The translations under genes were made by a program, and so were the position numbers. The notes under the pieces were generated by a model. The model had not been told where the DNA came from. It did no database searches and saw only the letters and a list, made by a program, of their open reading frames with translations. 64,000 bases of DNA from Bacillota bacterium (lineage in GTDB: Bacteria; Bacillota; Clostridia; Oscillospirales; Ruminococcaceae). The stretch lies in contig JAEZVA010000049.1 in NCBI GenBank assembly GCA_023443315.1, positions 1-64,000 on the forward strand. Direction: 5' to 3'. Positions 1 to 6,108 of this stretch are shown piece by piece. Within the stretch, counting starts at the first letter, position 1, and every line of letters starts with the position of its first letter.

Positions 1-40
1 TTTTTATATAGGAATGATTGCCCAAAAGGCTTTCAGATAT

Positions 41-158
41 AGTCGGTGTTTATTACGATGAGGTCCCACCTGTTCCCATTCCGAACACAGTAGTTAAGCT
101 CATCTGTGCCGAAGATAGTTGGCGGGAAGCTGCCTGTGAAAATAGGTCTTCGCCGGTA
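41..158 (+). rRNA. rrf: 5S ribosomal RNA, copy 1 (divergent)
   Basis: The stretch carries the 5S core (GAGGTCCCACCTGTTCCCAT, CCGAACACAG, GTTAAG, TTGGCGGG) and a closing helix between about 43-49 and 150-157. It is probably the last gene of an rRNA operon whose 23S lies left of the window. It differs from copy 2 at several normally conserved places, for example ACAGTAGTT instead of ACAGAAGTT and TGTGAAAATAGG instead of GGGAAGATAGG, so it may be a drifting copy. Confidence 0.88.
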
Positions 159-163
159 CAATG

Positions 164-202
164 GACAAGCGGCTCTTCAAAGAGAGTCGCTTGTCTTTTA
201 AA
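164..202 (+). terminator. Intrinsic terminator after 5S copy 1
   Basis: GACAAGCG pairs with CGCTTGTC around a loop that itself pairs (CTCTT/AGAG), followed directly by TTTTA. It would end the rRNA transcript. Confidence 0.8.
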
Positions 203-209
203 AAAAGTC

Positions 210-239
210 TTGACAAGTTTTCTGGTTTTCGGGTATAAT
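210..239 (+). promoter_or_regulatory. Consensus promoter for the tRNA cluster
   Basis: TTGACA at 210-215 and TATAAT at 234-239 are both perfect, with an 18-bp spacer. It sits 35 bp before tRNA-Met, so tRNA genes are transcribed from their own promoter after the rRNA terminator. Confidence 0.85.
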
Positions 240-273
240 AGTAAAGCTGTCAAGTGAGTCGAGCATTTCAAAT

Positions 274-350
274 GGCGGTATAGCTCAGTTGGCTAGAGCA
301 TTCGGTTCATACCCGAAGTGTCGTAGGTTCAAATCCTACTACCGCTACCA
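274..350 (+). tRNA. tRNA-Met (CAT), elongator type
   Basis: Full cloverleaf: acceptor GGCGGTA/TACCGCT, anticodon loop TTCATAC (CAT), T arm GGTTCAAATCC and encoded CCA. A paired first position and no GGG/CCC anticodon stem argue against initiator tRNA. Confidence 0.95.
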
Positions 351-354
351 GTAA

Positions 355-390
355 GAAGAGGGCAATAAGGGTTACCTTTACTGCCCTCTT
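355..390 (+). other. Hairpin between tRNA-Met and tRNA-Glu
   Basis: AAGAGGGCA pairs with TGCCCTCTT. There is only a two-T tail before CCCAC, so it is more likely a processing or spacer hairpin than a strong terminator. Confidence 0.5.
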
Positions 391-399
391 CCCACATCA

Positions 400-474
400 G
401 GCCCGTTGGTCAAGCGGTCAAGACACCGGCCTCTCACGCCGGTAACGCGGGTTCGATTCCCGCACGGGTCACCA
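400..474 (+). tRNA. tRNA-Glu (CTC)
   Basis: Acceptor GGCCCGT pairs with ACGGGTC, the anticodon loop is CTCTCAC (CTC, reads GAG), the T arm is GGGTTCGATTCCC, and CCA is encoded. CTC is the minor Glu anticodon in Firmicutes; the TTC species must lie elsewhere. Confidence 0.95.
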
Positions 475-478
475 TAGT

Positions 479-596
479 CAAGCGCTCTGCGCTTGGCATT
501 GCGAGAATCCTTCGGATTCTCGGATTGCAGAGACCTTGACATTGCAAATACGCTTCGCGTATTTGGGTCTTGCGGGAAGCCTTCGGATTCTCGGCG
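479..596 (+). repeat. Run of short hairpins between tRNA-Glu and 5S copy 2
   Basis: Hairpins lie head to tail: 479-495 (CAAGCGC/GCGCTTG), 502-522 (CGAGAATCC/GGATTCTCG, TTC loop), 545-565 (CAAATACGC/GCGTATTTG, TTC loop) and a decayed fourth at about 574-592 that resembles the second. Stems differ in sequence but share a nine-pair, TTC-loop design. The rest of the stretch to 657 holds nothing else I recognise. Confidence 0.7.
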
Positions 597-657
597 ACAA
601 CAGCAAGCTTATGGTTGCATCTTTACATGTTGATTACCCGTTTGGGTTATCATATAT

Positions 658-775
<118 letters not shown>

Positions 776-785
776 CTTACAATCC

Positions 786-821
786 TTTGATACCAATCCA
801 TGCTTTTGGGTTGGTATCAAA
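786..821 (+). terminator. Hairpin after 5S copy 2
   Basis: Eleven perfect pairs (TTTGATACCAA/TTGGTATCAAA) enclose a 14-nt loop. The T tract after it is poor (CGGATTATTT), so it may stop transcription only partly. Confidence 0.55.
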
Positions 822-852
822 CGGATTATTTAAGAATATCTTTTCTTATCTC

Positions 853-872
853 ATACATTCCTCAATAGCTCA
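853..872 (+). repeat. Duplicated 5' end of tRNA-Asn
   Basis: The 20 bases here recur exactly at 902-921, where they form the leader and first 14 bases of tRNA-Asn. After 872 the copy diverges and cannot fold, so it is a truncated tRNA remnant 49 bp upstream of the intact gene. Confidence 0.75.
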
Positions 873-907
873 AAGTCGGAACCAACTGAGCTGTTGAATC
901 AATACAT

Positions 908-983
908 TCCTCAATAGCTCAGATGGTAGAGCATGCGGCTGTTAACCGCAGGGTCGTTGGTTCGAGTCCAACTTGGGGAGCCA
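908..983 (+). tRNA. tRNA-Asn (GTT)
   Basis: Acceptor TCCTCAA/TTGGGGA, anticodon loop CTGTTAA (GTT), T arm GGTTCGAGTCC, discriminator G and encoded CCA. Confidence 0.95.
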
Positions 984-1031
984 CTTGAATATAATAATTG
1001 CTTGACATAGATTCATTTGGGCGGTATTTAT

Positions 1032-1108
1032 GGGCCTTTAGCTCAGTTGGTCAGAGCCACCGGCTCATAACCGGTTGGTCCGGGGTTCGAGTCCCTGAAG
1101 GCCCACCA
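1032..1108 (+). tRNA. tRNA with CAT anticodon, probably tRNA-Ile2
   Basis: Acceptor GGGCCTT/AAGGCCC, loop CTCATAA (CAT), encoded CCA. Its body resembles the Firmicutes tRNA-Ile2 whose C34 is changed to lysidine by TilS, and a separate elongator tRNA-Met already sits at 274. An elongator Met identity cannot be excluded by reading. Confidence 0.85.
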
Positions 1109-1114
1109 TTATAT

Positions 1115-1190
1115 AGGGGTATAGCTCAGTTGGTAGAGCAGTGGTCTCCAAAACCACGTGCCGAGGGTTCAAGTCCTTCTGCCCCTGCCA
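1115..1190 (+). tRNA. tRNA-Trp (CCA)
   Basis: Acceptor AGGGGTA/TGCCCCT, anticodon loop CTCCAAA (CCA), T arm GGGTTCAAGTCCT, encoded CCA. It starts six bases after the preceding tRNA. Confidence 0.95.
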
Positions 1191-1193
1191 TAC

Positions 1194-1270
1194 GGCCTGG
1201 TAGTTCAGTTGGTTAGAACGCTAGCCTGTCACGCTAGAGGTCAGGGGTTCGAGTCCCCTTCAGGTCGCCA
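1194..1270 (+). tRNA. tRNA-Asp (GTC)
   Basis: Acceptor GGCCTGG/TCAGGTC with two G-U pairs, anticodon loop CTGTCAC (GTC), T arm GGGGTTCGAGTCCCC, encoded CCA. Confidence 0.95.
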
Positions 1271-1280
1271 TTTTCAATAT

Positions 1281-1356
1281 GCTGATGTAGCTCAGACGGC
1301 AGAGCACTTCCTTGGTAAGGAAGAGGTCGACAGTTCGAATCTGTTCATCAGCTCCA
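1281..1356 (+). tRNA. tRNA-Thr (GGT)
   Basis: Acceptor GCTGATG/CATCAGC, anticodon loop TTGGTAA (GGT), T arm CAGTTCGAATCTG, encoded CCA. Last tRNA of the array. Confidence 0.95.
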
Positions 1357-1357
1357 T

Positions 1358-1395
1358 CAACCCGCATAAACATTACGTTTGTGTGGGTTTTTGTT
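1358..1395 (+). terminator. Terminator of the tRNA array
   Basis: AACCCGCATAAAC pairs with GTTTGTGTGGGTT around ATTAC, then TTTGTTTG follows. Confidence 0.8.
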
Positions 1396-1490
1396 TGCTT
1401 TCATAACGAAATATTTACGTTAAACGAAAGGCGCCAGTTAGTTGTAAAACGAATAACAAAGCAAGCCGAGAACATATAAATAGATACCCC

Positions 1491-1519
1491 TAGACAACCC
1501 GTCCGAACACCTGTATAAT
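1491..1519 (+). promoter_or_regulatory. Promoter of the coiled-coil gene
   Basis: TAGACA (1491-1496) and TATAAT (1514-1519) are spaced by 17 bp, with an AGGAGG ribosome site 22 bp downstream of the -10 box. Confidence 0.75.
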
Positions 1520-1553
1520 GGCAGTAAAGCCACCGACTAAAGGAGGATGTTAC

Positions 1554-1805
1554 ATGGACGAACAAGCCCTACTCAAATCCATAGAGGCACTACTGGATGC
1601 GAAACTCGGCTCCATTAAAGAGGATATCGAATTCATAAAAGGGGATATTGACTTTATAAAAGGGGATATTGACTTTATAAAAGAGGATATAGAATTTATT
1701 AAAGAGGATGCCGCCATTACCAGAAACGGCGTGAATGTGCTGCTTGATTGGGCAGAACAAGCGCAAATTGAAGTTAAGATACCCCTCTACAAAAAAGCGG
1801 AATAA
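1554..1805 (+). CDS. Small coiled-coil protein with 7-residue repeats
   Basis: An 83-residue cytoplasmic protein of unknown role. Residues 19-50 are four near-identical heptads of the form K(E/G)DI(E/D)FI, with hydrophobic Ile/Phe in fixed heptad positions, so a short homo-oligomeric coiled coil is expected. Residues 52-70 (AITRNGVNVLLDWAEQA) may form a second helix. The start is set by AAAGGAGG eight bases before ATG 1554; an upstream ATG at 1518 overlaps the -10 box and is not credible. The gene stands alone between its own promoter and terminator. I do not recognise the family; helical adaptor or multimerisation modules look like this. Confidence 0.75.
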   Translation: MDEQALLKSIEALLDAKLGSIKEDIEFIKGDIDFIKGDIDFIKEDIEFIKEDAAITRNGVNVLLDWAEQAQIEVKIPLYKKAE

Positions 1806-1937
1806 ATCACAGCATCAGAATGGAATAGTTCTGCTTAATTTTCTATATTTTTAAACAGTATATTGATTAGAAAAAGGTAGACATTACTACCTTGTTTATT
1901 GATGTTTTTGTTCATTCCTAACCAAACACACCCATTT

Positions 1938-1972
1938 AGACCGTACAAGCACTTTGTTTGTACGGTCTATTT
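1938..1972 (+). terminator. Terminator after the coiled-coil gene
   Basis: An 11-bp perfect stem AGACCGTACAA/TTGTACGGTCT with a 9-nt loop, followed by ATTTAT. A weaker hairpin (AAGGTAG/CTACCTT) lies at about 1875-1895. Confidence 0.7.
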
Positions 1973-2015
1973 ATGCTATGATAGTAAAAAGTCACCAGAT
2001 TATTTGATTTTTGTA

Positions 2016-2046
2016 TTGACTTTGACGCGACGTCAACCGCTATACT
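2016..2046 (+). promoter_or_regulatory. MerR-type promoter with operator in a 19-bp spacer
   Basis: TTGACT (2016-2021) and TATACT (2041-2046) are separated by 19 bp instead of 17. The spacer holds the dyad TTGACG-CGA-CGTCAA (2022-2036). Over-long spacing with a central dyad is the established signature of promoters that MerR proteins activate by distorting DNA, so the gene that follows is probably autoregulated. Confidence 0.88.
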
Positions 2047-2067
2047 GACAGTAAGGGAGGCTAGGGC

Positions 2068-3060
2068 ATGACGTTACAAACCATTAATCAGGTATCCAGG
2101 AGGTTTGATATCTCCACACGCACGCTTCGTTACTACGAGCAGATTGGTTTGCTGCAAAGCATCCGTACTGCGGATTACGCGTACCGCACCTATGACGCGG
2201 ATGCATTGCGCAGATTGCAGCAGATTATCATACTCAAAAAGCTTAGAATCCCCTTAAAGACGATCAAGGAGATCTTGGTTAACGAGGATGCGCTTATCGC
2301 AATTCGGGCGTTTGAGGTTAAAATTGACGAGCTGATGTGTGAGATATCCGCACTGTCGACAATCAAAACGGTTTTGGATGGTTTGGTAACGCGCCTTAAG
2401 GAGCATTACACCCTACCGCTTAGCACAAACCTCCTAAAAAGTGACGAGTTGCTTTCCATCGTCGCGTCGCTCTCTTCCCTTAACATAGGTATAAAGGAGG
2501 AACTGTCAATGAGTGAGCTGACAAAAGCTCAGGACTCTCTATCCAAGCTGACCGATGTCAGAATTGTGTATCTTCCCCCCTCGGCCGTAGCAGCCAGCCA
2601 TTATATCGGTGATGAACCGGAGTATCATGCAGGGGTCGCGCTCAATCGGTTTGTACTAGAAAGCGGATTGTGCGAAATAAAACCCGACATCCGTCTGTAT
2701 GGTTTTAACCATCCCAACCCCGTGGATGAGTCGAATTTTCACGGCTATGAGATGTGGGCGACCATCCCCGACGATATGGACCCGCCTGCGCCGCTTGTGA
2801 AAAAGCAGTTTGCGGGTGGACTGTATGCCGCGCATATGATTGCAATGGGAAACTTTCATGAGTGGGAATGGCTGGCGGAATGGGTAAACAATAACGATAA
2901 GTATGAGTTTAACGGCATGCATGATAACGGGGAGTGTATGTTTGGGTCCCTTGAGGAACACTTGAATTATGTTAACCATGTAAAACTGGGGGTCGAAAAC
3001 ACCGAGCCGGAGGGCATGCAGCTAGACCTGCTGATTCCGATAAAAGAAAAGCAAGGTTAG
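2068..3060 (+). CDS. MerR-family regulator with GyrI-like effector domain
   Basis: A 330-residue regulator. Residues 3-72 are a MerR winged helix (ISTRTLRYYEQIGLL and the YRTYD wing), followed by a dimerisation helix to about residue 130. From about 165 to the end comes a GyrI-like/SRPBCC-type effector domain (RIVYLPPSAVAASHYIG, HGYEMWATIPDD, QLDLLIPI), the fold that binds small lipophilic or cationic ligands in BmrR-type sensors. A GGGAGG site precedes ATG 2068. Its own promoter is MerR-type, and no second gene is co-transcribed, so its only evident target here is itself. The ligand cannot be named. Confidence 0.9.
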   Translation: MTLQTINQVSRRFDISTRTLRYYEQIGLLQSIRTADYAYRTYDADALRRLQQIIILKKLRIPLKTIKEILVNEDALIAIRAFEVKIDELMCEISALSTIKTVLDGLVTRLKEHYTLPLSTNLLKSDELLSIVASLSSLNIGIKEELSMSELTKAQDSLSKLTDVRIVYLPPSAVAASHYIGDEPEYHAGVALNRFVLESGLCEIKPDIRLYGFNHPNPVDESNFHGYEMWATIPDDMDPPAPLVKKQFAGGLYAAHMIAMGNFHEWEWLAEWVNNNDKYEFNGMHDNGECMFGSLEEHLNYVNHVKLGVENTEPEGMQLDLLIPIKEKQG

Positions 3061-3065
3061 ACAGA

Positions 3066-3110
3066 AAAACAGCCCGCCTAGGGAGTGTAGTACTCCAAGG
3101 CGGGCTGTTT
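3066..3110. terminator. Bidirectional terminator between convergent genes
   Basis: CAGCCCGCCT pairs with AGGCGGGCTG, with an inner GGAGT/ACTCC pair. AAAAAC on the left and GTTT on the right give U tracts on both strands. Confidence 0.8.
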
Positions 3111-3117
3111 GATGCGT

Positions 3118-4059
3118 TTATCGCTTCAGAACAAAATCGACACAAACCTCAGAATTCATGGGGTCGTATTGCTCAAAGTTGTAGTAATACAGGGTTTGAT
3201 ACTGGCCCTGTTCCAGATACACCCGTTGATCCGTAATACTGCACTCGGCTGAGGTCAACTCATATGCCACCTTACCAGTGTCCGATACGATGTGGATGGT
3301 CATCTCACCATCCCCCGCGTCCATCTCTAAATCTAGGCGGTATTCGCGGCTTCTGTCTACCGTGTACTCACCGCTGGAGAGCGGCAGCTTGTCTTGTGCC
3401 ATGTTGATGAAGGTGAAATTCTCCTGATACAAAACCTGCGTGTGCCCAAAGATTGCGACCAAAACTGAAGCAATCAAAATAATCAGCGAAGCGGGCAATG
3501 CAATTTGAATGGGAATCAGTAGCACGGTTTTTTTGCCCTTTCGACCTCGAACAATGCTTAAAATACCAAGCCCCAACGTGATAGAGAGCAGAGCAAATAC
3601 CGCGCATTCCATAAAAATACTCAGCTCAAGGGTTTGGATTGCGCGAATAAGGTACAGAATAAACATCACGATATAAACGGCGAGTAAAATACCAATGATT
3701 CGAACCCAACGGTTTTGCATCTGGTGTAAAGATTGTTTGTCGGTATAGATGCGGTATTCACTTGGATCCAATCCCTCCTCATATGGCTTGCGAAAGTAAT
3801 GCCAGCCGTTGAAGGTGGAATTGATGTATTCCCAGCCCTGCTCCTCAAATGCAGTTCGATAACGCAGTGGGTCTGCGATTTCCGAGTCATAATCAAGCTG
3901 GTATACGTACCTTACACTACTGTCTCTTTTAAAATCGGAGGAAAAGCACCCGCCGCGAATTAGCTGCAGCCCTTTTTTGGACGCCTCGTTAAGGTCGCGC
4001 TCCTCTTTTTCATACTCCCATGCCGCATAGACCTTATGACTTTTAACCCTATCTGTCAA
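3118..4059 (-). CDS. DUF2812 membrane protein
   Basis: A 313-residue protein. Residues 1-105 match the DUF2812 pattern (KVYAAWEYEKEERDLNEASKKG, VYQLDYDSE, FEEQGWEYINS, GWHYFRK). Three hydrophobic segments follow at about 118-138, 147-168 and 178-202, and a C-terminal outer domain of about 110 residues. It starts with TTG, overlapping the PadR stop in TTGA (4056-4059), so the two are translationally coupled. In Firmicutes DUF2812 genes are typically paired with PadR regulators; the biochemical role is unknown. The pair resembles a regulator with a membrane-stress partner, by inference from pairing only. Confidence 0.85.
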   Translation of the reverse strand: MTDRVKSHKVYAAWEYEKEERDLNEASKKGLQLIRGGCFSSDFKRDSSVRYVYQLDYDSEIADPLRYRTAFEEQGWEYINSTFNGWHYFRKPYEEGLDPSEYRIYTDKQSLHQMQNRWVRIIGILLAVYIVMFILYLIRAIQTLELSIFMECAVFALLSITLGLGILSIVRGRKGKKTVLLIPIQIALPASLIILIASVLVAIFGHTQVLYQENFTFINMAQDKLPLSSGEYTVDRSREYRLDLEMDAGDGEMTIHIVSDTGKVAYELTSAECSITDQRVYLEQGQYQTLYYYNFEQYDPMNSEVCVDFVLKR

Positions 4060-4388
4060 TTCAATTCACCCCTTGTTACCATGTCAAATCCGCTTATTAG
4101 CCTATTTAATCGTTTTAATTCATCCTCAAGCACGGTCTTTCCCGTAAGGGTAATCTCGTACAGCCGTTTTCTTCGGTCTGCGGGGTCTGTGCTGTTTTGT
4201 TCCCGTATCCATCCCTTTTTCATCATGTTGTTTGTGGCACCATACATGGTGCCAGAGCCGATTTTTACCGTGTTATCCGAGAGCTTTGCCGTATCCTGCA
4301 TAATGCCATAGCCGTGATTGGGCTTACTATACAGGCACAGCAGAATATAGTAATAACTCTCGGTCAACGGTTCGTTTTTTGTTACCAC
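4056..4388 (-). CDS. PadR-family transcriptional regulator
   Basis: A 110-residue PadR winged helix: LTESYYYILLCLYSKPNHGYGIM forms the first helices, IGSGTMYGATNNMMKKGWI the recognition helix, and RRKRLYEITLTGK the wing. The C-terminal dimer helix is short (PadR subfamily 2 size). It begins at GTG 4388 after AGGAAGG. The operon promoter carries a palindrome in its spacer, which predicts repression of itself and the DUF2812 gene. Ligand unknown. Confidence 0.92.
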   Translation of the reverse strand: MVTKNEPLTESYYYILLCLYSKPNHGYGIMQDTAKLSDNTVKIGSGTMYGATNNMMKKGWIREQNSTDPADRRKRLYEITLTGKTVLEDELKRLNRLISGFDMVTRGELN

Positions 4389-4425
4389 TGGTTATGCCCC
4401 TTCCTAGTTGTGTCACTATTCGATA

Positions 4426-4474
4426 TGTCGTTTAACGACACATATATCGTACCACGACATATGTCGTATGTCAA
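4426..4474 (-). promoter_or_regulatory. padR promoter with two palindromic operators
   Basis: Read on the minus strand, TTGACA (4469-4474) and TACGAT (4446-4451) are 17 bp apart. The spacer contains the perfect palindrome ACGACATATGTCGT (4454-4467), and just downstream lies TGTCGTTTAACGACA (4426-4440), built from the same ACGACA half-site. A protein bound here would block polymerase. Confidence 0.85.
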
Positions 4475-4645
4475 TACATCTGTGAAAAAATCTCCAAAAA
4501 ATGAAAATGCCTTATTATGATGGCACTGCATTAAGAAAAGTGGTTCAACTTAGACTATTCGGCAATCATAATGTGGTGATATATTCAGAAGCTGTCGTAA
4601 TCCAGTTCAAATTGCATTGTTTTCGCTTTAAATGTATGTTATCGG

Positions 4646-4675
4646 TTGCAAACGCTGTGTGAAAAGGGGTATAAT
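4646..4675 (+). promoter_or_regulatory. Promoter upstream of the phosphoglycerate mutase gene
   Basis: TTGCAA and TATAAT with an 18-bp spacer; predicted start near 4682 gives a leader of about 170 nt. Confidence 0.65.
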
Positions 4676-4681
4676 GAAGCA

Positions 4682-4854
4682 GTCGTCGTCTTTGAGAATT
4701 GGGAATCATTGATTCAATTTTAAGTACCCAGTGCCCTATGGCGCGGGACTTTGATATACTAGCTATGGTAGATAATATTCAGGTGCGGGTTATCCCGTAG
4801 CCTAAACCAGAAAATACAAGGCTAAATGATGTAAGTGCATCAGGCCGAAAGGAC
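4682..4854 (+). other. Structured 5' leader of unknown class
   Basis: Short helices can be drawn: GAATCA/TGATTC near 4706-4718, CGGG/CCCG at about 4786-4798, AGCC/GGCT at about 4799-4825, and TGATG/CATCA at about 4828-4843, ending at the ribosome site. I could match it to no riboswitch consensus I know. A weak internal promoter (TTGATA 4751, TAATAT 4773, 16-bp spacer) is also possible. Confidence 0.4.
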
Positions 4855-6069
4855 ATGGTAGGGGAAATGAAGTATCTTGTTTTGCTGTGTGACGGAATGT
4901 CGGATTACCCTGTGGAGGAGCTTCACGGAAAAACACCGATGGAGGTGGCAAGCAAGCCTGTTATGGACGGTCTTGCAGCACGTGCAGAGGTAGGATTGCT
5001 TAAAACCGTTGCCGACGGGCTAAAGCCGGGTAGTGATGTTGCAAACCTTTCGGTGATGGGCTACGACCCCGAGCAGTACTATGCGGGACGTTCCCCCCTT
5101 GAGGCGGCTAGCATCGGCATCGAACTCACGCAAACCGACGTCGCAACCAGATGCAACCTAGTCACCCTTTCGGATGATGTGGTATTTGAAGAGAAAACGA
5201 TGGTGGACTACTGTGCCGACGATATCTCCACCGAAGAAGCGGATATTCTGATTAAGTACCTGCAAAAGATGTTGGGCGACGAGGAGTTTTCGTTCTACAC
5301 CGGCGTCAGCTACCGCCATTGTCTGGTGTGGAAAGACGCGCCCGAGGAGATAGGCGAGACAACCCCGCCTCATGATATTACGCTGCAAAAGATAACCGAT
5401 TATCTGCCCCAAAACGAGCGTTTTTTAGAGCTGACCAAAAAGAGCTACGAGCTTTTGCGCGCGCATCCCCTTAATCTGGAGCGGGTGAAAAAGGGGCACC
5501 GCCCCGCCAACTGCATCTGGCTTTGGGGCAGTGGTCGTAAGAAGCCGCTCGATGATTTCGGTGCAAGATACAGCGTGAAGGGCTCGGTTATCTCGGCGGT
5601 AGACCTCATCAAGGGCATCGGTAGGCTTGCAAACCTTGAGGTGCTGCATGTAGAGGGCGCAAGCGGGTATATCGACACAAACTTTGACGGCAAGGCTCAG
5701 GCGTGCATCGACGCATTCGCACTGGGTCAGGACTTTGTATACCTGCATGTGGAAGCACCCGACGAGTGCGGTCACCGCGCCGAGTTGCAAAACAAGGTTC
5801 GCTCCATTGAACTAATCGATTCTCTCGTGCTAGCCCCAATCCTAAAGGCGCTTGCGCGGTACGATGATTATAAGATTATGATTTTGCCCGACCATGCAAC
5901 ACCGCTTTCTCTGCGTACCCATGTAAACGACCCAGTCCCCTACCTTATCTATCACAAGCAGATGGAGCGTGAGAGCGGGGTAACGTGCTTCTGTGAGCAA
6001 GCCTGCTCGAAAACCGGCGTATACCGTGAGGTCGGGCACGAGCAGATGGCGCATTTTCTGACCAGATAA
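4855..6069 (+). CDS. apgM: Archaeal-type cofactor-independent phosphoglycerate mutase
   Basis: A 404-residue enzyme of the alkaline phosphatase superfamily that interconverts 3- and 2-phosphoglycerate with bound metal ions. Seen: the N-terminal metal site (LVLLCDGMSDYP), the catalytic serine region SDVANLSVMGYDP (Ser about 58 or 64), TTPPHDI, HVEAPDECGHR and LPDHATP. Length is right for the family. ATG 4855 follows AAAGGA by four bases; ATG 4867 (MKYLV) matches the usual N-terminus better, so the start is unsure by four residues. In some lineages relatives act as homoserine kinase, which cannot be ruled out. It is followed after 39 bp by pepD. Confidence 0.88.
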   Translation: MVGEMKYLVLLCDGMSDYPVEELHGKTPMEVASKPVMDGLAARAEVGLLKTVADGLKPGSDVANLSVMGYDPEQYYAGRSPLEAASIGIELTQTDVATRCNLVTLSDDVVFEEKTMVDYCADDISTEEADILIKYLQKMLGDEEFSFYTGVSYRHCLVWKDAPEEIGETTPPHDITLQKITDYLPQNERFLELTKKSYELLRAHPLNLERVKKGHRPANCIWLWGSGRKKPLDDFGARYSVKGSVISAVDLIKGIGRLANLEVLHVEGASGYIDTNFDGKAQACIDAFALGQDFVYLHVEAPDECGHRAELQNKVRSIELIDSLVLAPILKALARYDDYKIMILPDHATPLSLRTHVNDPVPYLIYHKQMERESGVTCFCEQACSKTGVYREVGHEQMAHFLTR

Positions 6070-6108
6070 GTAACGCAGCATCAATACACAAACAAGAGAG
6101 GGAACACA

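Noticed and set aside
1002..1030. TTGACA with TATTTA before tRNA-Ile2 as a promoter
   Set aside because: The -10 box would end two bases before the mature tRNA, so initiation would fall within the gene.
998..1406. Two plus-strand reading frames across the tRNA genes
   Set aside because: They run through intact tRNA-Ile2, Trp, Asp and Thr genes and have no ribosome site.
2656..2979. Minus-strand reading frame opposite the MerR gene
   Set aside because: It lies inside a clear MerR effector domain and has neither a ribosome site nor family features.
4780..4854. c-di-GMP-I riboswitch before the mutase gene
   Set aside because: Only the fragment GCCTAAACC is shared; the CACGCACAGGGCAAACC part and the rest of the fold are missing.
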